DNA from: Eutrigla gurnardus
Taxonomy: Eukaryota; Chordata; Actinopteri; Perciformes; Triglidae
Assembly: GCA_963514095.1 (NCBI GenBank)
Contig: OY741280.1
Span: 19,482,054-19,546,053, forward strand
Reading direction: 5' to 3'
DNA: 64,000 nt
Shown here: positions 53,665-64,000 of the stretch, piece by piece
Numbering within the stretch: position 1 is the stretch's first letter
How the letters are laid out: every line of letters starts with the position of its first letter
Made by a program: the position numbers and the translations under genes
The notes under the pieces: generated by a model
What the model saw: only the letters and a program-made list of their open reading frames with translations
Database searches by the model: none
What the model was told of the DNA's origin: nothing

Positions 53665-54108
53665 AGGCTGAGTGTAAACAGAAGCAGTCCATTAGTCGTA
53701 CACATTAGATGGAATATTGTAATCAGCTGGGATTCCCAGAGACACATACAGACCACATGACCGTTGTCACGCAGTGGGACGGAGATCTGAGAGGAAAACG
53801 CTGAACATCTAACTGCATTTTAAAAACAGTGAATATACGAGTGAAAAACAAGTCGATATTCAACCCCGGTCTCCTCCAAAAAGTCTCATTCAACTAAACT
53901 GCACTTGAGGGAAAATGTATTTGGCCCCGAGCAAACGGTTTCAAACAGTTTGAGACACGCGGTTAACTCACTTCACGTACGACATAGTTAGGTTTAGTAA
54001 GAAAAACATCACTCGGCTTCAGATGTCAGATTGAAACAAGAAGAAAATGCAACTAAACTACAGTCCTGTAGTTTTTTATCCATGACAAACTATGTTTCCC
54101 TCTAGCAA

Positions 54109-54525
54109 GACACACATCGGCTGGTTTACTACAGTGAACTCCAAATACACAATTTTGTTGTGATTTAATTGCAATAAATTATGCCGAAATAACTACATAA
54201 TGACGAAGATTTGTCCGATTCATGGTTTGTCCGGTCTCATCGAGACACAAACACAGCAGCTGGTTTCTCCACATAGTCTGGTCTGGTCTCTGGACTAATG
54301 TGGTTCTATCGTAGACCTCTGGGAGACCACAGACAGTCTCTGGTTCCTCCACATAGTCCGGTCTGGTCTCTGGACTAATGTGATTCCATCGTAGACCTCT
54401 GAGAGACCACAGACCACTATGACATGTTCTGATTCAGTGCCGACAGGAGGAGAATCTCAACACTGACAGGCTTTCATGCCACAACATTACAGTTGAAATC
54501 TTTAAAATTGCACCATTCGCATCAT
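54109..54525 (+). repeat. Dispersed repeat family B, copy 2, with internal duplication
   Basis: Homologous to 5368-5665. Its middle contains an extra segment (about 54268-54425) made of two near-identical copies, each with TCTGGTCTCTGGACTAATGT and CGTAGACCTCTG. Confidence 0.7.
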
Positions 54526-55304
54526 TTCCTGTCTTTGCACCAACTTTTTCATGCTAATATCACCTCAACAAAACAATCCCTGTAAAGAAATATGACGACA
54601 GTGACTGTAAGTGGCTTTCTGCTGCTGTTCCTGAAGGTCAACCAGAGGTCAAGCTACTTGGTAATGTATTCGAGTGATCGGCGATGTGCCGCCCTTCAAC
54701 AGCTGATTAAGTTCAGGAATCTGAAAATGAACGACCACTTGGAGCTGCTGAGAAGAGGCTGGAAGTTGACGTGAGAAGAGAACAACGTGAATGAAACACC
54801 GACACACCGCCTGCAGCGCTGCATGACTACATAACACCGGTGGAACCGCAGGGAAGCTAAGACAAACGGAGAACCGAGACAAACGGAGAACCGAGACAAA
54901 CCGGACTCTCGGCCGAAATCCCTGTAAACAGCAGTTTTAACAGCCGTGAGAAGCTCTGTTTTCTGAGGTGACATCCCGCGGAGGCGGCAGCAGAAGCAGA
55001 GCGGGTCGTGCCTCGAGCCTTTTGGTAATTAGCTCTTCAGCTTCAGAGGACAACACCAGACCGACAGCCTCGGTCTGATGGAAGGAGGAGACCTGATGTC
55101 CATGGAGGCGGACAACAGGCGAGCCGCCGCCCACGTGGCACACGCACTCAGGCTGATGACACACGGTGTGGAGGTGGAGACGCGACCCCTGACAACCCGG
55201 CGACCCCGACGACAAGCTCTGTGGTTCTGCAGCGACCGGCTTGTTTTTTTGACCGACTGCACCACAGTCGTTATTAATGAGGAGCTTGATGAGCCTCACC
55301 AGCT

Positions 55305-55426
55305 CAGTGTGTGTGTGTGTGTGTGTGTGTGTCTCATCAAGGCCTGTGTGATGTTAATGGGGGGTAATAATGCGGACTATAATTGTTATGCTGGGTAACC
55401 TAGCATGAAGGGAGCATCCTCCCCCA

Positions 55427-55458
<32 letters not shown>
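55305..55458. repeat. Short (GT)n and (CA)n tracts
   Basis: GT at 55305-55332 and CA at 55427-55458, reverse complements of each other. Confidence 0.9.
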
Positions 55459-55460
<2 letters not shown>

Positions 55461-56239
55461 AATAAATGTGTACACACACTGAAGCCTTTCTGTCGTTGCA
55501 CTTTGAACATGAGTGTTTGAACCCTCTGAACCAAAAGCAAAAACAAAGATTAAAGTCACTGGAATTAAAAAACGATCTCATCTTCTCTCATATTGTGCAT
55601 CTATTTAACAATATAGTACGAAAAAAAGACACTTTTTAACGTATTTTTGTATCAAAATCGAACGTTTTTATTCGACGTGTGCTAGTACCAGTTAATTGCA
55701 GCTCGACTCTTGAACAGGTGCATTAAATGACCTGACGATCTGACCTTAAAAGCTTAAAAAGAGGGTTTTTTTCCATTTCATCTCGATATTTATTATATAT
55801 TTAAAGTAAAAAAAGGAAAATTAATACACTGTAACCTCGTCACATTCTGTTGATAATGTTAGTTAATGTTTTTTAGTATTTTTTAAATTCTAGCCAGATC
55901 GGGCAGATGGCATCTTTAACCTCAATTAAGTTACATTTTCTTATATTGAATAAAATCTTAACTATCTGCTTTTAAAGCCACTATGTCTAAATAGAAAGCC
56001 CCCCCCCCGAGACCATCAGGTCATATTGAAGGAGCTGCAGTGGTTCTGGAGGTTTGTTTACACCATTCATGTCTTTTAAAACAGCAATAAATGTGCCGTT
56101 ATTTTCATAATTGGTTATAATTGCAAATCTGAGTCAAACTGTTGTGATGCAGTTGAACATATTTCACATCTGCGGTCAACTCAATTACACGTCCAGACCT
56201 CATTAGGCCAGTTAGAGCGGCTAAGTGCAGCATATTAGC

Positions 56240-56830
56240 CACTCTTTCACCGAGGCATTAGTGTTATTACATACGTGGGAACGACACCGTCTACATCAGC
56301 GGCCTCGTTGATGGTGTCTCCCCGCATAATGCAGCCGGTGGCACAGAGGCTTTATGGGAAACGCAACGTTAACTTGGAGAAACATGCGCTCTGATAACAC
56401 CAGCGCTGCGAGATAGAAGCAGGCAATTTTCTCCGTCGGGGTCTCTTTTGTTTATAATAATTACACCGAGGTATCACGACTAATTTGACGATGATACGCT
56501 GATGTTTGGAAGGCGGCGGCGTTTAGTGCCTTTATTGTTGAGATGAGCAGATCAAACCCAAGCGACACGCACATGAACGCCGGCTGCCGGGTCTTTTTAC
56601 ACGTGATGGGAGCAGGAAACGGAGGTTTTACTGATGCTTTACATGAAAGCAGCAGGTCTGCTTTAGTGCCTGCCCATGCTAATCAGCTGGGCATTAACAT
56701 AATAAAGGGCGTGGTGTCAATCGGACTAATGTATGCCGACTCATCCTCCGGTCACCTTGACGCCCCGCTGACGGGAGGCGTCCGGGGAAGGTCAGAGGTC
56801 GATCTGTGTGCCAGCATGAAAAAGACGGGA
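56240..56830. other. Possible conserved non-coding element
   Basis: A 590-bp stretch free of microsatellites in the most microsatellite-rich part of the window, with balanced composition and TTTATAATAATTACA and AATCAGCTGGGCATTAACAT motifs. A frame of 116 codons crosses part of it on the plus strand but resembles nothing I know and lacks exon borders. Confidence 0.2.
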
Positions 56831-57128
56831 GAATGCAGATTATTTTCAAAAGAAAAGGAGAGTGAAAACCAAAAAATGGGATTTTCTTTCTGACGACTAA
56901 ATGGTTGTTTGTTCTTTCATGGGAAAGACTCCGCCCCCCCCCCTCCTTCATTCCTGTGACATTTACTTCCCAGCTGGTGTTTGCATGCAGTTGTTGCAGA
57001 TGTGTGTGTGTGTGTTTCCTCACACACTACCCTGAGGGGGAAAGCCGTTCAAACTGCCAGCTTACATATGGTTTTATCACAACTCTCAACCTGTGAGACA
57101 CACGTAAAACATCCAAAAAACAGCCTAA

Positions 57129-58199
<1,071 letters not shown>

Positions 58200-58810
58200 C
58201 TCAGATTTACAGCAGGTCCTCAAACACATCCATCTGTCGTATTTACCCTCATGTCCAGGTTCTCCTGGTTTCTGCTGGCTGTGACATTTTCACAGAAACG
58301 AATCGTTGCAAGAGGAATATTTGTAGAATTACTGTAAAACAAGTGTGAGATCAGCAGCTTCGTTCTGCCTACACAGCTGCTTCTCCTTCTTAAACTGGGT
58401 TTCTATGAACTCTGCACACCTTTTTAAATATGTTTCTGTTGTATTCATGTATTCACGTGTTCATTGGACGGGGTGTCAGTCAGTAGAAACACGTTTGTCA
58501 CTGCATTTGCACCTAAATAACAAATAAAGTCCTCCAGCGGAGGTTTGCGGTCCAGATCTCCGTCTGACAGGAGGCTCAGCAGCATCTCCACGCAGCAGAT
58601 GGTCCGTGTGTTGCTTTGCATCGTGTCAACTGTTGACTGCAACATTTGCATGAATTATTTCACTTCCCCCCGTTCTGCCTGGAAAACCCTTCCTTTCCTT
58701 TTTCCTGAGATACAATCTGCTGCAATTCTTTCTGTCTCCGACGTCACAGAAACAAAAACAACCTCCAACCAAACAACAGCTTCCTGCTTCCTTCCTTCTC
58801 AGTCAGTGCA

Positions 58811-59450
58811 GGGGAGGAGGAGGTGGAGGATGAAGGGAGGAGGTGGAGGATGAAGGGAGGAGGAGGATGAAGGGAGGAGGAGGTGGATGAAGGGAGGAGG
58901 AGGTGGAGGATGGAGGGAGGAGGAGGATGAAGGGAGGAGGAGGTGGAGGATGAAGGGAGGAGGAGGTGGAGGATAAAGGGAGGAGGAGGTGGAGGATAAA
59001 GGGAGGAGGAGGTGGAGGATAAAGGGAGGAGGAGGTGGAGGATGAAGGGAGGAGGAGGTGGAGGATGAAGTGAGGAGGAGGTGGAGGATGGAGGGAGGAG
59101 GAGGATGAAGGGAGGAGGAGGTGGAGGATGAAGGGAGGAGGAGGTGGAGGATAAAGGGAGGAGGAGGTGGAGGATGAAGGGAGGAGGAGGTGGAGGATGA
59201 AGGGAGGAGGAGGTGGAGGATGAAGGGAGGAGGAGGTGGAGGATGAAGGGAGGAGGAGGTGGAGGATAAAGGGAGGAGGAGGTGGAGGATGAAGGGAGGA
59301 GGAGGTGGAGGATGAAGGGAGGAGGAGGTGGAGGATGAAGGGAGGAGGAGGTGGAGGATGAAAGGAGGAGGAGGTGGAGGATGAAGGGAGGAGGAGGTGG
59401 AGGATAAAGGGAGGAGGAGGTGGAGGATGAAGGGAGGAGGAGGTGGAGAG
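58811..59450. repeat. 23-bp purine minisatellite (GGAGGAGGAGGTGGAGGATGAAG)
   Basis: About 27 near-identical 23-bp units with A/G changes (GATGAAG, GATAAAG, GATGGAG) and a few shortened units. The plus strand is almost pure purine plus T. The unit length is not a multiple of three, so each frame on the minus strand cycles through the same 23-residue pattern of S, L, H, P, F and I. That long minus-strand frame is therefore not evidence of a protein. Confidence 0.93.
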
Positions 59451-59532
59451 GTGATTTCTGACTGCAGACAGGAACAGAAGTCGATCCGTCTCCGTTGGGT
59501 TGAAGCAGCAGCGATGCTCAGAGAACCGTCAG

Positions 59533-59804
<272 letters not shown>

Positions 59805-60221
59805 GAGAACAACAGGTTAAAGGTGAGCGGCAGAACATTTTCTGCAGTTTTGAAGCTGTGTGTACGTGTATTAAGAAAAGAGGAGAGGGAAAACATCGAG
59901 ATGGCAAAGAGGAGGTCAGGAGGAGGAGATGAAAGGAGGAAAAGACGAGAGTGAAGAGGGCAAGAAGAGGAGGGAGTTGAAAGAGGAAGAAGGGTGTTGA
60001 ACTATAGAGCCGGCGAGAGCGGAGCAGATGAAAGAAGAGAGCTGATAGAAGTGGAGGAAGAGGAGATGAAATGAATAATAATTGCGGCCAAGGTTAGGCC
60101 TCCGTTAGCCGCCCGGCTAACAGCGAGGAAGAATTCACCAAACCCCAACATTTAACCAGGAGCACCAACGTAACGCTGCTCGTCTCTGTCGTGACTCCTC
60201 ACCTGTTTTCATTCTTCCATA

Positions 60222-60223
<2 letters not shown>

Positions 60224-60319
<96 letters not shown>
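60224..60319. repeat. (CA)n microsatellite
   Basis: About 47 dinucleotides. Confidence 0.95.
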
Positions 60320-61972
<1,653 letters not shown>

Positions 61973-62093
61973 TCAGATGCAGGTGTAAATCTGCAGACAC
62001 ATCCTGATTACACACCGGGACACGGAAGGATTTGTGAAGAGCTCCATTACTATTTATTTCATGGGCAGCCTGGGGTGAATGGATTATAGATGA

Positions 62094-62157
62094 GGGGGGG
62101 GGGGGGGGGGGGGGGGGGAAGAAAGAGACAAAGAAAGAAGGAAGGAAGGGAACAAGG

Positions 62158-62201
<44 letters not shown>
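62094..62201. repeat. G25 run followed by GA-rich sequence
   Basis: 25 consecutive G (62094-62118), then GAAAGA and GGAA elements and a (GA)n run (62165-62201). Confidence 0.9.
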
Positions 62202-62204
<3 letters not shown>

Positions 62205-62319
62205 TGAATAAACATGATCTACTTCATATGGAATAAATCCATCCAGTCCAGGAACATAAATACAGATGCAACCGCATTAACATGACTCAGCTAAAATACA
62301 TTGACACCTCGTACACCTG

Positions 62320-62388
<69 letters not shown>

Positions 62389-62535
62389 ACACATACACAC
62401 ACACACACAAGACACATTGAAGTCAATAGAAAAGGGCAGCTACAGTAATAATATCGGTGTCGCTGTGAGTGCGAGGCCTGGGCAGAATGCCAATGACCTG
62501 AAGGTGTGAAGGCCAGAGAGAGACGAGACGGAGGT

Positions 62536-62611
<76 letters not shown>
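62320..62611. repeat. Two (CA)n tracts
   Basis: 62320-62410 (with ATAC interruptions) and 62537-62611. Confidence 0.95.
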
Positions 62612-62614
<3 letters not shown>

Positions 62615-62765
62615 CAGATGCCAGCCTACGGGCTCTTCATCGGGTGAGCCGGCGTCGTAAAGGTCACGACAAATTACAAGTGGTCAGCTCTCCTCCGTCC
62701 ACAGCGATCAGAGCCGTCGCACTGACTGTCAGCACAGAATCACACTGCTGACCTTCTGTCTGCGT

Positions 62766-62813
<48 letters not shown>
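62766..62813. repeat. (TG)n microsatellite
   Basis: About 22 dinucleotides after TGTGTGTCTG. Confidence 0.93.
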
Positions 62814-62814
<1 letters not shown>

Positions 62815-63476
62815 GATCTCAACAGCCTATCAGCTGGTGGCAACGAATAATAACAGATATGGGAAAGTTCCCGGAACGAACAGTTTTCTGTTGTGGATCG
62901 ATGCTGCTGGAGTTTGAGGTTTCATGTCCACCATGATTGAGAATACGATACTGCAAGGGATTGTGGGTAAAATGCATTTAGTTGAAGATACATTAAACTC
63001 TCATATGTGTTATGATCTACAGTATTTCAGGATGTAAACACCTCCAATGTCAGTGTGTAAAGCTGGGAAACAACGATAGCTGTCACATCTGTCTGTTTTC
63101 CAGCTCCCATGTGACTTGTTTGCCATGGTAACGCTGTACGCCTTCATCTTTGACTGAACGTACACGAGCAGAAACACGCCACGGCGACTGTGATCAAGGT
63201 GCTTGATGATGTGAAAGCAGCAGATAATAATTGAGTCGGAGTCGTTTTGGGTGAGTTGAGGTCGAGTCACGAGCCTTTCAGTGTGTGAACCATTACAATC
63301 ACACATTTCTTTCCTTCCATTTACATAAAGAAGTTCAAAGGTCAGACTTGAAAAGCAAATAGTAAAGCTGTTTATAGGATACTTATTTTTTTTAGTCCTC
63401 AGTACCCAAGAAGGTCTCCAACTGTTGGGATTACTAACGGATCTCTCTGTGGACTACGGCTTTGAAGCCTCGGGGT

Positions 63477-63735
63477 TGGAAAAATGGCCATTGTCATCTT
63501 GGATTTTTGCAACCAGTGAAGGAAGTGACCATATTTGGACTGTGGAGGAGCGACGGGTGGATCTGAGGAACACAAGCAGCAGAGCACCAACCTTCCTGGA
63601 TCTGGATCCATCTGGATTCTGGTGTTGAAGCTGCTAACAGAGTTAGCTTCATAATCCAAGGTCAACTTTACAGCTAAGTGTTAAAGTCATCTAGCTAACT
63701 GCGTTGGTAGCGACCTGTCAATCAGCAGGTAGGCG
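63477..63735 (+). repeat. Dispersed repeat family C, left part (probable)
   Basis: The blocks ATGGCCATTGTCATCTTGGA, TTTTTGCAACCAG and GCGACCTGTCAATCA match the left half of the same teleost family as I remember it. It does not overlap the parts kept in the other two copies, so the link depends on recall. Confidence 0.5.
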
Positions 63736-64000
63736 ATATTCAAACCTGACTCAACACACAATGGAGAGACAGCAGGCAACGTTTTATAGCTGAAGAGCTC
63801 ATTATAAATATAGTACACGTCGGATTGACTAAGTGCCAGTTTGAAAATTAACGCGCAAATTGAGCATCTCCTCCTCTTACAGAAACATGTGATTGAGCTG
63901 CGGCTCATTGATCGAGTGCTTTTAACGGCTTCTGTGACAATTCTTCATGCGAGGCCCTCGGCTCGGACCGTATAATTGGTATGAATTCTTCATGTGGCGT

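Noticed and set aside
54937..55398. Overlapping frames on both strands around 55.0-55.3 kb
   Set aside because: G+C-rich and open both ways, but neither product resembles a known family and no matched splice sites were found.

Overview
The window looks like a gene-poor stretch of a ray-finned (teleost) fish genome. It is A+T-leaning and contains more than thirty long CA/GT tracts, many of 80 to 180 bp. It also holds several minisatellites, fish-type dispersed repeats and spliceosomal exons with consensus GT/AG borders. I see no bacterial, phage or CRISPR features. The long low-complexity reading frames (runs of HTHT, CVCV, SSSP, EDYVDDY and HPPPPPF) are translations of simple repeats, not genes.

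The one gene supported with confidence lies on the minus strand between about 28.7 and 21.5 kb. It is the 3' end of a nectin-family cell-adhesion gene. Four exons join in frame: 28678-28549 (membrane span), 27308-27251, 26134-26039 and 25292-25095 (ending in A-M-Y-V and a stop). They give one transmembrane helix and a tail of roughly 120 residues with a terminal afadin-type PDZ ligand. The tail most resembles nectin-2. A microsatellite-free stretch of about 3.6 kb follows and ends at a poly(A) signal at 21529-21524, so it is probably the 3' UTR. I found no immunoglobulin-domain exons in the 35 kb upstream (28.7-64 kb). Either that span is one very large intron or it holds diverged exons I could not recognise. 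A weaker candidate exon lies at 12574-12395 on the minus strand, and a short coding-like segment at 21513-21433.

Layout: 1-9 kb, mostly unrecognised non-coding DNA with small tandem duplications and repeat fragments. 9.37-9.76 kb, a complete tRNA-headed SINE with a perfect 14-bp target duplication. 10-16.9 kb, non-coding, with a candidate exon and a 32-bp minisatellite. 17.2-19.4 kb, a repeated module whose CCT tails grow into a pyrimidine tract of about 800 bp. 21.5-28.7 kb, the nectin 3' end. 31.5-32.4 kb, a minisatellite split by a Harbinger-like MITE with a TTA target duplication. 33.9-37.35 kb, a 3.45-kb array of 10- and 12-bp units with a 1026-bp higher-order duplication. 39-64 kb, dense CA/GT tracts, a 22-bp and a 23-bp minisatellite, and copies of dispersed repeats.

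No undescribed multi-gene system is visible. The most informative signals are the nectin tail exons, the two insertions with intact target duplications, and the structured repeat arrays.
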